From Clostridiaceae bacterium (GTDB lineage: Bacteria; Bacillota; Clostridia; Acetivibrionales; DUMB01), in contig DULF01000190.1 in the NCBI GenBank assembly GCA_012840535.1, positions 1 through 47,913 on the forward strand: 47,913 nucleotides of DNA, given 5' to 3'. The notes under the pieces are model-generated. The model was not told the DNA's origin. It did no database searches and saw only the letters and a program-made list of their open reading frames with translations. Both the position numbers and the translations under genes were made by a program. This document shows positions 9,952 to 19,269 of this stretch, piece after piece. Each line of letters starts with the position of its first letter. The first letter of the stretch is position 1.

Positions 9952-11790
9952 GTGAAGCGGTTTAACAGTGTCAGTGTTTTTATTATCATAATATCCATAT
10001 TAAGCCTGGCTGCAATAATAATTTCAATTAAAACCTCAATTACAATGGCGGAGAAAAGGGATCATGCTGTCAGGAACACTGCTGAGGAAGAAATTACCAC
10101 GCCGCCAGCTAATGCCGGAATCGGAGCCGCCGGTCCTGGGAAACTGACAGAACATCCATTGTATTTTAACGGAGACAGGATTGATGGCATTAATGCTTTT
10201 TTTACAGACCAAAAGGAAATATTCCTGCCAATTGATAAAGTATTTGACGAAGCAGGCATTGAATTTCAAGTATTCAATTCTGACGATATGCTTGAAGCCG
10301 GGATAGGCAGCAGAAAACTGTTGGTCAGGTTATGGGAGGACAAGTTTACTCTTGGCAATAACGAGATAAAGCTGCCATTTGGTGCAATAACCGAAGGGGA
10401 GAGCATTCTTGTCCCTTCAGACATGTTTGGATATATTGACGGATTTGAACTGGATATCAGCAAGGATACAGGCGATGTGTTCCTGAATTATTATCCGTAT
10501 ATAGACGATAAGGTTTTGGACAGTGTAAAAATGGTGAGAATTGTCGGCGGCAGAGCAAGATTGACTGATCTTACGGGCAAAAAAAGCATATGGAGCAACA
10601 GTGAAAATGGCGCATTTGATGATATGCTAGTTACTTCAGGAGATAAATCGCTCTCTGTAATTAAATCCAACGAAAGGATATACATAGCAAAGAGCCGCTA
10701 CTCAGACAAGCTCCCTTACAGGGTGGATGCCGGCTTTTCAGCGGTTCCTTCGGCAGACGGCAGATACCTGTATTGGGTCGACTTTGACGGGAAAGTGTCC
10801 TATGTATATGATGTAAAAAACGATTGGAAACGTAAATTAGGCGACTTCTATTTCAGGATAAGGGATGAATATGGTGAAGACTGTCCCCAGGGGATGGGAA
10901 ATGTTTTATATGAGTATGCCGTTGGTGAAAAACACAGGAGGATTACTTTAACAGATGATAACCTGGAAAGTTTCTACACTTTCATAGAAAGAAACGGCAA
11001 AGTTGTTGTTAGTGGTTTTTCAAGTTACTCTCCCAACAAGAAAAGCATATTGCTCCGCGTTAAAGGGAGGGGGTATTATACTTCAAATCCTGAAGGCACA
11101 AGAATTAATTTTATCGGCAATAATATTGCCAATGTTCAATGGATTGATGACAACAGGCTGTTTTTTGAGACAGAAGAGGGTTATTTTATCTGTGACAGGA
11201 ACGGGAAAAACATAGAAAATACTTCATATTACTGGCAAAGGGTCGGACAGACCGAAAATGGGGATGTCTTTTTTACGAAAGGCAATACCTTATATATTCA
11301 AACAAATGGGACGGAGAAAGAGTTGCTTGAGCTTCCGTGGGAATGCGGATTTGTATATGGAATTTCCTCTGAAGGCCCGTATATTGCCGTATCTAGGGAC
11401 GATGACGGAGTGTTTTGCATAAAGAATAAATCTATTAAGGAAATCGGGAAATATTCCGCGCTTTTAAAGAACAAAAAAGCACAGGACGGGAATGTTGATT
11501 ATAAAAAAAGCTTTTCCATTTCTCCTGATAATAATAAAGTTGTTGTATTTCAACAGGGGGATGATTTTATAACAATCAATTTAGTTAATACTGCAGATGA
11601 AACTATAAAGAATATCATTTTGAACTGCAGCAGCGACGAAAGCAACGTAAAAAGCATATCCCATAAATGGGTTTCCGACGAATTGCTTTTAGTTACTACG
11701 CATAACAAAGGGTGGCTTATCAGCTTTAAGAATAAAATAAATATATTCAGCTGGGTTGAACCGAGGGGAAGTATAATTCTTGAGTCATAA
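9952..11790 (+). CDS. Membrane-anchored/secreted protein: copper amine oxidase N-terminal-like domain plus beta-propeller-like repeats
   Basis: N-terminal TM; segment 'KEIFLPIDKVFDEAGIEFQVF...' resembles CuAO_N1; C-terminal repeats like 'ADGRYLYWVDFDGKVSYVYDVKNDWKRKL'. GTG start. Confidence 0.6.
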   Translation: MKRFNSVSVFIIIISILSLAAIIISIKTSITMAEKRDHAVRNTAEEEITTPPANAGIGAAGPGKLTEHPLYFNGDRIDGINAFFTDQKEIFLPIDKVFDEAGIEFQVFNSDDMLEAGIGSRKLLVRLWEDKFTLGNNEIKLPFGAITEGESILVPSDMFGYIDGFELDISKDTGDVFLNYYPYIDDKVLDSVKMVRIVGGRARLTDLTGKKSIWSNSENGAFDDMLVTSGDKSLSVIKSNERIYIAKSRYSDKLPYRVDAGFSAVPSADGRYLYWVDFDGKVSYVYDVKNDWKRKLGDFYFRIRDEYGEDCPQGMGNVLYEYAVGEKHRRITLTDDNLESFYTFIERNGKVVVSGFSSYSPNKKSILLRVKGRGYYTSNPEGTRINFIGNNIANVQWIDDNRLFFETEEGYFICDRNGKNIENTSYYWQRVGQTENGDVFFTKGNTLYIQTNGTEKELLELPWECGFVYGISSEGPYIAVSRDDDGVFCIKNKSIKEIGKYSALLKNKKAQDGNVDYKKSFSISPDNNKVVVFQQGDDFITINLVNTADETIKNIILNCSSDESNVKSISHKWVSDELLLVTTHNKGWLISFKNKINIFSWVEPRGSIILES

Positions 11791-11856
11791 GTACAGCTTT
11801 TCTTAAATATCTATTTACCATGACTATTGTTAAAGGGTGAAAAACAGTAAATAGTT

Positions 11857-13422
11857 ATGGTAAAGCGTTCTTTTGTCAGCGGGGCACTGATTCTTGCAGC
11901 AGCGGGGTTTGTTGTAAGAATTCTCGGTTTTATATACAGGATATACCTTTCAAACCTTATCGGCGCTGAAGGCATGGGGCTGTTTCAACTTATTTCGCCT
12001 GTGTATTCACTTGTTATTCTCACGCTTACTTCCGGAGTATCCATAGCGGTGTCCAGAATGGTTGCCGGGGAATTTGCCAAAGGCCATTACGTCAATTTAA
12101 GAAGGATAACATCCTGCGCCGCTGTCATGGTCTTAACGGCAGGAATTATTGTTTCCTTGTTTATCCTTCTAGAAATTGACTTTATAACCGGTGTTATTTT
12201 AAAAGATAAAAGGACATATTATTCCATGCTTCTGCTTATACCGGGCGTACCGGTTATAGCTGCAGCCTCGGCCCTTAAGGGATACTTTTACGGCATACAG
12301 AACGTGACACCTACTGCTTTTTCGCAAATAACTGAGCAAATTGTGAGAATAGGAATAGTGATGCTTTTAGCCAGGTATTCCGTCGGCCTTGGGTTGGAGT
12401 ATGCCTGTGCCCTTGCTACGGTGGGAATGGCATTAGGTGAAATATCAAACCTTTCTGTTTTATTTTTCATATACAAATTTAAAAAAGGTAAAATGTTTAG
12501 TGGAATTACTAAAAGAGGGTTTATGAGGAAAAGGGAAATTGTAAAAAACATTCTGAAAATATCAGTTCCTGTTTCCTCAAACAGATTTATCATGTCCGTA
12601 ATGGCTGCAGTTGAGTTTATACTTATACCGCGTATGCTTGAAGCTGGCGGGCTTGACTATCAGGAGAGCATAGAACTATATGGAAGGCTGACAGGCATGG
12701 CGGCGCCGCTTATCTTTTTCCCTTCGCTTGTTACATCCTCGCTTGCTACGACATTGGTGCCGGCGATTTCCGAAGCTATGTCTTTAAAAAACTACAGATC
12801 AGCAAATTACAGGATTTCAAAGTCTATGCAGATAACTTTCATCCTGGGGTTTGTATTTTCAGCAATTTTTATGTCCTATCCCGATGAAATCGGAAATATT
12901 CTTTATAAAAACCAAAATGTAGGCTGGATTATTCATCTTTACTCTTTCACATGCGTGTTTATCTATTTGCAGCAGACAATGCTGGGAATACTGAACGGCC
13001 TCGGGAAACAGGGAATATCGCTTAGAAACTCAATGATAGGCTATCTTATAAGGATAGGATTTGTATATTTTTGCGTACCTGTATTCGGAATAAAAGGCTA
13101 TATATGGGGTGTGATCATAAGTTCGGCTTGCGTATGTATCCTTGACCTTATAACAATAATGAAAGTTATAGGCATGTACCTTGATGTCAGAAACTGGATT
13201 GTAAAGCCTGGTTTCATAGGGGTGGCGCTGTTGATTTGCAGTAAATATGTGTACAGTTTCTTTACTATTTTTTCTTCGAACCCCAAAATTATTATTGTAT
13301 TGACTATTGGGGCAAATTTATTTATAGCTGCCCTGATAGCTGCTGCAACAGGTCTGCTTCCCAGGGAGGATATTATCAGGTTATTTAATTTCAGAAAATA
13401 CCAAAATAAGTTGAAAATTTAA
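11857..13422 (+). CDS. spoVB: MATE-like polysaccharide flippase, SpoVB/MurJ-type
   Basis: 521-aa polytopic protein beginning 'SFVSGALILAAAGFVVRILGFIYRIYLSNLIGAEGMGLFQLISPVYSL'. Confidence 0.85.
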   Translation: MVKRSFVSGALILAAAGFVVRILGFIYRIYLSNLIGAEGMGLFQLISPVYSLVILTLTSGVSIAVSRMVAGEFAKGHYVNLRRITSCAAVMVLTAGIIVSLFILLEIDFITGVILKDKRTYYSMLLLIPGVPVIAAASALKGYFYGIQNVTPTAFSQITEQIVRIGIVMLLARYSVGLGLEYACALATVGMALGEISNLSVLFFIYKFKKGKMFSGITKRGFMRKREIVKNILKISVPVSSNRFIMSVMAAVEFILIPRMLEAGGLDYQESIELYGRLTGMAAPLIFFPSLVTSSLATTLVPAISEAMSLKNYRSANYRISKSMQITFILGFVFSAIFMSYPDEIGNILYKNQNVGWIIHLYSFTCVFIYLQQTMLGILNGLGKQGISLRNSMIGYLIRIGFVYFCVPVFGIKGYIWGVIISSACVCILDLITIMKVIGMYLDVRNWIVKPGFIGVALLICSKYVYSFFTIFSSNPKIIIVLTIGANLFIAALIAAATGLLPREDIIRLFNFRKYQNKLKI

Positions 13423-13468
13423 GTAAGAACGAAATAAACGAAGGTAATTGGGAAAAACCGGCGCTGAA

Positions 13469-13485
13469 GGTCAAAGAAGGTCAAA
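13469..13485 (+). promoter_or_regulatory. Putative CtsR operator 1
   Basis: GGTCAAA-GAA-GGTCAAA matches the RGTCAAA-NAN-RGTCAAA tandem heptad. Confidence 0.75.
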
Positions 13486-13493
13486 ATCAAATT

Positions 13494-13522
13494 TTGCCAT
13501 ATGTGGGTCTACATGATATATT
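13494..13522 (+). promoter_or_regulatory. Putative sigma-A promoter of hsp20
   Basis: TTGCCA (13494-13499), 17-nt spacer, TATATT (13517-13522). Confidence 0.65.
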
Positions 13523-13524
13523 AT

Positions 13525-13555
13525 AGTCAAAGGTCAAAGATAGTCAAAGGCAAAA
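13525..13555 (+). promoter_or_regulatory. Putative CtsR operator 2 with flanking partial heptads
   Basis: AGTCAAA GGTCAAA GAT AGTCAAA GGCAAAA; core box 13532-13548 matches RGTCAAA-NAN-RGTCAAA. Confidence 0.75.
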
Positions 13556-13600
13556 TCGTAAATATATAAATATTAATAAACTGTTTGGAGGTGTTGAATT

Positions 13601-14059
13601 ATGTTTGGACTGACGCCGTATAACAGAAACAGAAGAAGAAGGGAGTTGCCGGTATTCAATGATTTTATGGACATTAGGAGCTTTTTTGATAATTTCTTTG
13701 ATGATGCATTCTTTCCAGGATTCTTCTCAGTGGGCAATCCAATTAGAGCCGATATTCGTGAGACAGACAAGGAATACATCATTGATGCGGAACTACCGGG
13801 CGTAAGGAAAGAAGACATCAAGCTGGAGTTGAGAGATGACGTCCTTACTATAGCTGTCGAGCATAATGAGGAAATTAATGAAGAAAGAGAAAACTACATC
13901 AGAAGAGAGAGAAGAAGAGGGTCATTCAGCAGGAGCTTCTACGTAGAAAATGTCAAGCACGAAAATGTTACAGCAAAATTTAACAACGGAATACTCACAG
14001 TGATACTGCCAAAATCGGACGAAGGAAAGCGCAGAGGATGGAATATCGAGATCCAGTAA
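13601..14059 (+). CDS. Small heat shock protein, Hsp20/alpha-crystallin family
   Basis: 'RADIRETDKEYIIDAELPGVRKEDIKLELRDDVLTIAVEH ... NGILTVILPKSDEGKRR' alpha-crystallin domain; GGAGGTG RBS. Confidence 0.95.
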   Translation: MFGLTPYNRNRRRRELPVFNDFMDIRSFFDNFFDDAFFPGFFSVGNPIRADIRETDKEYIIDAELPGVRKEDIKLELRDDVLTIAVEHNEEINEERENYIRRERRRGSFSRSFYVENVKHENVTAKFNNGILTVILPKSDEGKRRGWNIEIQ

Positions 14060-14082
14060 GAAGCTGCTGCAAATGCGAACAC

Positions 14083-14108
14083 AAAAAACGGGCGAAAGCC
14101 CGTTTTTT
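14083..14108 (+). terminator. Rho-independent terminator after hsp20
   Basis: AAAAAACGGGC-GAAA-GCCCGTTTTTT; the A/T symmetry allows bidirectional use. Confidence 0.88.
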
Positions 14109-14126
14109 GCGTCCCCTTGACACATT

Positions 14127-14435
14127 TCACAATGGGTAAAGAGGGACTTTGTTTCTTTTCATTAGCAAAACAAGTAAAACCAGCGCAAGTATTACAGCCA
14201 GCACCACGCCGAGAAAGATAATCTTGTTCCTTTTGCTTCGGGCAACATACGCTCTTATGGATATAACTATCTGCTTCAGAGTATCAAGGATTGAATCAGG
14301 GTTATACAAAAACACTTTTCCGCATACAGGACATGTCACTGATATCTTGCCTTTATCCAGTGGAACTCTAAGCCTATTAAGGCATTTGGAGCATTTTATA
14401 ATAATTTTATTGTCAGGCGAATATTGGTACTTCAT
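14127..14435 (-). CDS. Zinc-ribbon membrane protein of unknown function
   Basis: CSKCLNRLRV...CPVCGKVF zinc-ribbon pattern, then one TM helix; 102 aa. Confidence 0.6.
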   Translation of the reverse strand: MKYQYSPDNKIIIKCSKCLNRLRVPLDKGKISVTCPVCGKVFLYNPDSILDTLKQIVISIRAYVARSKRNKIIFLGVVLAVILALVLLVLLMKRNKVPLYPL

Positions 14436-14691
14436 GGTCTGTCTCCTTCAAAACAAGAATTTATCTTATTATTTAGCGTATTATCACAAACTTTTTTTGT
14501 CAACAGGCCTTTCTTATATAAATAAAATAAAAATATTAAAAGCGCTCAGGTACTTCGGGAAATAGAAAGCTTGTCTTGTCAATATTTAAAATTATCTTAT
14601 CAGATGTTATAATGTTGTTGGTGTTTACAAATTTGGCAACGGCTTTGGAGAGGTTTTTTGTAAAAGCCAAATATAGGGAAGTGAGGAACAA

Positions 14692-15822
14692 ATGCTTAAT
14701 GTTTTACATCTAATAAATTATCCGGGGAAGGGTGGTTCGGAAAAGTATATCCTTTCCCTTGTGGAAAAACTGCAGGATAAAAACTGTAAATTTTACATAT
14801 GTCATTCAGAGGATGGGCCAATGCTTGAAAGCGCAAAGAAATTAGGTGCAGAGGTTATTAATCTTAAAATGAGAAGCCCTTATGATTTTAAAGCGGCGTT
14901 GGAACTGAAGAAACTCTGCAAAAAATTGTCTATAGATATAGTTCACACTCATTTTTTAAGGGAAAATTGCATAGCCGCCCTTTCGAAATTTTTGGGCAAC
15001 AGGGTTGTACTTGTCAATACATATCACCTGATTGGCGATGAAAATATACTGCTGCGTCTTTTCAACAGCCTGCTTACTGCAGTTACCGACAGGATAATCG
15101 CAGTCAGTAACGCGGTTAAGAAGAAAATTGCTTCAGAGTGTATTAATTCCAGGAAAATCAAGGTAATTCACAACGGTGTGGATATAGAGTACTGGAAGGG
15201 GGAGCGCGACTTAAAAGTCAGGGACGAGCTTGGAGTAAACAGAAACGCATTTATGGTTACCTCCATAGCAAGGTTTTCAGAAGAGAAAGGGCATATTTTT
15301 TACCTGGAATCAATCAAGGAATTTAAAAAGCTTTATTATCAGGACGGCAGAAAAAATACCGGCGATGTTAAATTCGTCCTGGTCGGGGACGGTGAAATGC
15401 TTGATGAATGCATAAATTTTGCGGACATGCTTGGTTTATCGGAAGATGTAATATTTACCGGTTACCGCCTTGATGTTAAAGATATTCTGCACGGAAGCGA
15501 TTTGTTTGTTTCCCATTCAAAGAGTGAAGCGCTTGGAATTTCAATACTTGAAGCGCTGGCATGCAGTGTCCCGGTCATTGCGACAGATGCCGGCGGGCCT
15601 TCTGAGATCATAAGTGAAAATAATGATTGCGGCATGATTGTAGAATATGGGGACACTGAAGGGATGGCAAAGTCAATTTTAAAGTTCATTAATGATAAAA
15701 GTTTCTATGACAGTTGCAGAGAGAATGCTTTAAAGACTGTCAGAGCAAAATTTAGTCTTGACAAGACAGTGGAGGAAACATTCAACTTGTACATACTAAG
15801 TCTCTCGCCAGGATATGCGTAA
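14692..15822 (+). CDS. Glycosyltransferase family 4
   Basis: 'INYPGKGGSEKYILSL', 'VIHNGVDIEYW', 'SHSKSEALGISILEALACSVPVIATDAGGPSEII' GT4 motifs. Confidence 0.92.
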   Translation: MLNVLHLINYPGKGGSEKYILSLVEKLQDKNCKFYICHSEDGPMLESAKKLGAEVINLKMRSPYDFKAALELKKLCKKLSIDIVHTHFLRENCIAALSKFLGNRVVLVNTYHLIGDENILLRLFNSLLTAVTDRIIAVSNAVKKKIASECINSRKIKVIHNGVDIEYWKGERDLKVRDELGVNRNAFMVTSIARFSEEKGHIFYLESIKEFKKLYYQDGRKNTGDVKFVLVGDGEMLDECINFADMLGLSEDVIFTGYRLDVKDILHGSDLFVSHSKSEALGISILEALACSVPVIATDAGGPSEIISENNDCGMIVEYGDTEGMAKSILKFINDKSFYDSCRENALKTVRAKFSLDKTVEETFNLYILSLSPGYA

Positions 15823-15852
15823 CCGAATTTCTTTCAGGGAGGTTTTATTTAA

Positions 15853-16344
15853 ATGATATTGGACAAAAAAGGCAAATTGTTTGGGAAAGTAAGCATTATT
15901 GATATAGCGATTATTATTGTAGTAATTATGGGGCTTGTTATAGTCTGGCCTAAAGTCTTCAGAAAAGACACTGGCACTTCGTTTGTCGCAAAAATGGACA
16001 AGCTTAAGATAGTTTTTTATCAGAGCGAGGTCCAGAATTTTGCCGTAGAAGCCGCAAAGATAGGAGATATTGTAACTGACAAGATTCTTAATTCAACCTT
16101 TGGAAAGGTTGTTGATATTGAAACAGGTGAATCAGTTTCCTGGGTTAGGACAAAGACCGGAGAGCAGGCAAAAGTTAGCAAGGAAGGATATTCATCGGTA
16201 TTTATAACCGTAGAGGGCACAGGTGTTTATGGAAATAACGGGGTAAAAATAGGAAACGGTGAATACTTCATCGGGCAAACAATTACATTGCATGTAGGCA
16301 AAGCAGCTTTCTATGCTACTATATATGACATTAAAAAGATATGA
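15853..16344 (+). CDS. DUF4330-family membrane-anchored protein (copy 1)
   Basis: Starts 'KKGKLFGKVSIIDI' then one TM; paralogous to the next gene. Confidence 0.75.
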   Translation: MILDKKGKLFGKVSIIDIAIIIVVIMGLVIVWPKVFRKDTGTSFVAKMDKLKIVFYQSEVQNFAVEAAKIGDIVTDKILNSTFGKVVDIETGESVSWVRTKTGEQAKVSKEGYSSVFITVEGTGVYGNNGVKIGNGEYFIGQTITLHVGKAAFYATIYDIKKI

Positions 16345-16871
16345 TAGGGGTATGGCGTATGATAATAAGCAAAGAGGGAAAGTTATTCGGAAAGATATCT
16401 ATAGTTGATATTTTAGTTTTACTGGTAATCATAGCGGCTGTGGCAGGTGCAAGCTATAAATTTGCCAAGTCAAGCACTGCAAGCCCAATTTTTTCAAAAC
16501 AGGAGGATAATATCAGGATTCAGTTTTACCAGCCGGAAGTTCCCGAGTTTATTGCAAAAGCCGTAAAGATAGGAGACCCTGCGAGAGAGGCTCTCCAGGG
16601 TACAAGCTTTGGGACGGTCAGTGACATAGTTATCGGTGAATCAGTTTCCTGGGGTGCGGACGAAAACGGTAATAGTGTTAAGTCATCTAAAGAAGGCTAC
16701 GTTTCCGTATTAATAACAATGGACGCAAAGGGAATAATAGGCGACAACGGTGTTACAATAGGAAAGTCGATTTATCATGTTGGAGAGACAATTACTTTAT
16801 ATGCCGGAAATGCAGGATTTTACTCGTCATACTCTCCGGGAAGGATATCAGATATAAGTATAAAGGAGTAA
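16341..16871 (+). CDS. DUF4330-family membrane-anchored protein (copy 2)
   Basis: Starts 'KEGKLFGKISIVDI'; shared blocks such as 'GESVSW', 'SKEGY.SV.IT', 'G.NGV.IG'; translationally overlapping with copy 1. An internal ATG after 'MIGVWR' is possible. Confidence 0.75.
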   Translation: MIGVWRMIISKEGKLFGKISIVDILVLLVIIAAVAGASYKFAKSSTASPIFSKQEDNIRIQFYQPEVPEFIAKAVKIGDPAREALQGTSFGTVSDIVIGESVSWGADENGNSVKSSKEGYVSVLITMDAKGIIGDNGVTIGKSIYHVGETITLYAGNAGFYSSYSPGRISDISIKE

Positions 16872-16877
16872 TGGATC

Positions 16878-18422
16878 TTGGTTTATGAAAGTGTTATCCT
16901 ACAAGCTATCTTTACATTTTTAAAGTTTTTGTGGAAGTCATATGACAACTCCTTTTTGGCCCGCATTGTAAGAAAATTTGCTTCAGCCATCAAATCATAT
17001 GCCTCCGGCAGTGTTATCTGGAATTTTGTAAAGCGAAAGGATTTCTTTTCGAAGACATGGGATAACAGTGTCATTTTTAAGGTATTGGAGTGTCTGATAA
17101 AGTTGCCTTCAAGGCTTTGCAGCAAGGCCTATCGGAAGGTAGAGGGCTTTGTGAACGAAAGCATTTTTTTCAGGCTTTTAAAAGTCCTGCTTGAAAGACT
17201 TGAGATTATTATCGGCATTTCCTTTGCGTTAATTGTAATAATACCGTATGACTGGTGGCGCGGTATGTACGGAGTTATTATTGTTGCAGCTATTGTTTTT
17301 TTGTTTTTTATTAAAACTGTAATAGACAGCAACGTGAGCTTCAGTTTAAAGCCGCTTGATTTCGCATTGGCAGTATTTATACTGTCGATTGTTCTGGCTG
17401 CTGTTATGTCTTTGTTTCCGGAAATGAGCTTTGAATATATGGTTTTATATTTAACATGTTTTTTACTTGTGATGGTTATTGCGAACTCCATAAAAACGGG
17501 GCAAAAGTTAAATTCGATGCTGGAAATATTTCTTATTGGGATTTCCATGACGGCGTTTTATGGACTATGGCAGTGGAAAGTGGTCGGCGTTGCCGTTAAT
17601 CCTTCTATTACCGATGTGAGGTTGAATCCCGGGCTTGTACGTATTTACTCGACAATGGGAAATGAAAATGTTTATGGTGAGCTTTTGGTACTTGCTTTGC
17701 CCTTTTTCTGGGCGGTTGTATTTAATTCAAAGACGCTTTTTAAAAAAGCTCTGTATGTTTTTCTCTTTGTGGTATCAGTTGTTGGCTTGCTGTTAACCGG
17801 CTCAAGATCGGCATGGATTTCTTTTGCAGTTTCAATGATGGTATTGCTGTTTTTTAAAAACAGAAAACTTTTGCCGGTGGTTGTTGTTCTTGGTATATTA
17901 TGTATTCCGGTGCTTCCTCAGCCGATATACAGAAGAATCATGTCAATCTTTAACCCCAATGACAAGTCAGTAAGTACAAGAGGTGAAATCTATGAGGCAG
18001 CAAGTCCCATGCTGAAAGATTATTGGACTACAGGAGTCGGATTAGGAACGGAAGCATTCCAGGTGATATTCAAAAGGTATCAGCCCTTTGGGGCAATAAA
18101 CTATGCCCACACGCACAACCTCTATCTTCAGTTATGGCTGGAGGCCGGGGTCGTTGCCGTTATTTCTTTCGTATGGATGGTTATCAGGATTATAAAAAAG
18201 AGTGTACTTAAAGTATTTGGGAATATATTTGACAGCTATGTCAAAAATATACTTATAACCGGAATATCTTCGGTTGCCGGGATCCTGGTTATGGGTCTGG
18301 CCGACCATATTTGGTTTTTCAACAGAATAGTTTTTATATTCTGGATGGTTATAGGAATTATCCTGGCAGGTCTTCGCATATCCTCGGAAAAGGAAGAACA
18401 GGCACATCAAAATAATGGATGA
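16878..18422 (+). CDS. O-antigen ligase (WaaL)/polymerase-like polytopic membrane protein
   Basis: Many TMs; 'LLLTGSRSAWISFAVSMMVLL' and 'INYAHTHNLYLQLWLEAGVVAVISF' are typical WaaL (Wzy_C) signatures. Confidence 0.85.
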   Translation: MVYESVILQAIFTFLKFLWKSYDNSFLARIVRKFASAIKSYASGSVIWNFVKRKDFFSKTWDNSVIFKVLECLIKLPSRLCSKAYRKVEGFVNESIFFRLLKVLLERLEIIIGISFALIVIIPYDWWRGMYGVIIVAAIVFLFFIKTVIDSNVSFSLKPLDFALAVFILSIVLAAVMSLFPEMSFEYMVLYLTCFLLVMVIANSIKTGQKLNSMLEIFLIGISMTAFYGLWQWKVVGVAVNPSITDVRLNPGLVRIYSTMGNENVYGELLVLALPFFWAVVFNSKTLFKKALYVFLFVVSVVGLLLTGSRSAWISFAVSMMVLLFFKNRKLLPVVVVLGILCIPVLPQPIYRRIMSIFNPNDKSVSTRGEIYEAASPMLKDYWTTGVGLGTEAFQVIFKRYQPFGAINYAHTHNLYLQLWLEAGVVAVISFVWMVIRIIKKSVLKVFGNIFDSYVKNILITGISSVAGILVMGLADHIWFFNRIVFIFWMVIGIILAGLRISSEKEEQAHQNNG

Positions 18423-18473
18423 GTTTGCCGATAATAAGTTATAGAAACCGGCTGACGAGGGTGTGTTAGTACC

Positions 18474-19112
18474 ATGCTTGATTTTTTGAAGAAAAAATTT
18501 AGTAAGAATTTAAAAGAAAAGGTCAGTTTTGAAAGCAAAGTGTTAAGAAAGAATGACATTTCCTTACTGATTCTTGATGAAAGGTGGAACAATATTTTCA
18601 GAAATATTGACAAGCCGCCTGAAATAGCAAGGGGCGAGGAAGAACTTACCGGGTTGTTAAAGGAACAGGCACGGCTTTCAGACGAATCTAAAACCATTCA
18701 GGCGCAAAAGAAAGAATATATGGCAAAAATAATAGAACTTACACCTGAAGCATTTGATAAGGATAACGAAGATGCCAAAAGGGAAATGCAATTTTATGAA
18801 AAGGAAATTAAGAGAATTAATGACAGGCTAAAAGAAATTGGGGATAGACTTGAAAAAATACCCGATTTACTGAAGGAAGCCAATTTGAAGCTGCTTGAGC
18901 TTGCCGTAAATAAGGTGTATTTTAAAATAAGGGAAAGCGGGAAAAGGATTGAGGAACTGGACAAGATGATTGAAGAGACGAAAATAAAGCTGAAAGAAAT
19001 GATATCCGAAAGGGAAACCTTAGCCCAGGGAAGCAGCGATGTATATTCGTATTTTCATGACCTGCTGGGCAAGGAGGAATTGGAGAGGCTGGATAAGGAA
19101 TACTTTAGGTGA
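18474..19112 (+). CDS. Coiled-coil protein of unknown function
   Basis: 212-aa ORF with long heptad-rich helices; co-directional with upstream operon. Confidence 0.6.
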   Translation: MLDFLKKKFSKNLKEKVSFESKVLRKNDISLLILDERWNNIFRNIDKPPEIARGEEELTGLLKEQARLSDESKTIQAQKKEYMAKIIELTPEAFDKDNEDAKREMQFYEKEIKRINDRLKEIGDRLEKIPDLLKEANLKLLELAVNKVYFKIRESGKRIEELDKMIEETKIKLKEMISERETLAQGSSDVYSYFHDLLGKEELERLDKEYFR

Positions 19113-19137
19113 CAGCCCTTGAAAAGGACTGTCACCT
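19107..19137. repeat. Palindromic repeat, family A
   Basis: AGGTGACAGCCCTT-GAA-AAGGACTGTCACCT, one mismatch in 14-nt arms; overlaps TGA stop at 19110-19112. Confidence 0.8.
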
Positions 19138-19148
19138 TACATCTGACC

Positions 19149-19177
19149 GGTGACACCCCTCGAAGAGGACTGTAACC
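19149..19177. repeat. Palindromic repeat, family A (degenerate)
   Basis: GGTGACACCCCTC-GAA-GAGGACTGTAACC. Confidence 0.7.
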
Positions 19178-19191
19178 TTACTGAAGGAGCA

Positions 19192-19232
19192 GTGTCAAGT
19201 AAGGTCCGTCAAAAGGAGACACTACTTGACAC
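19192..19232. repeat. Inverted repeat related to family A
   Basis: GTGTCAAGT (19192-19200) and ACTTGACAC (19224-19232), perfect 9-bp arms; AAGTAAGGT..TCAAAAGG shared with locus 45590-45606. Confidence 0.65.
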
Positions 19233-19269
19233 AAAGTAAATATAATTGGGAAAGGAGTGTCCCCTTGCC

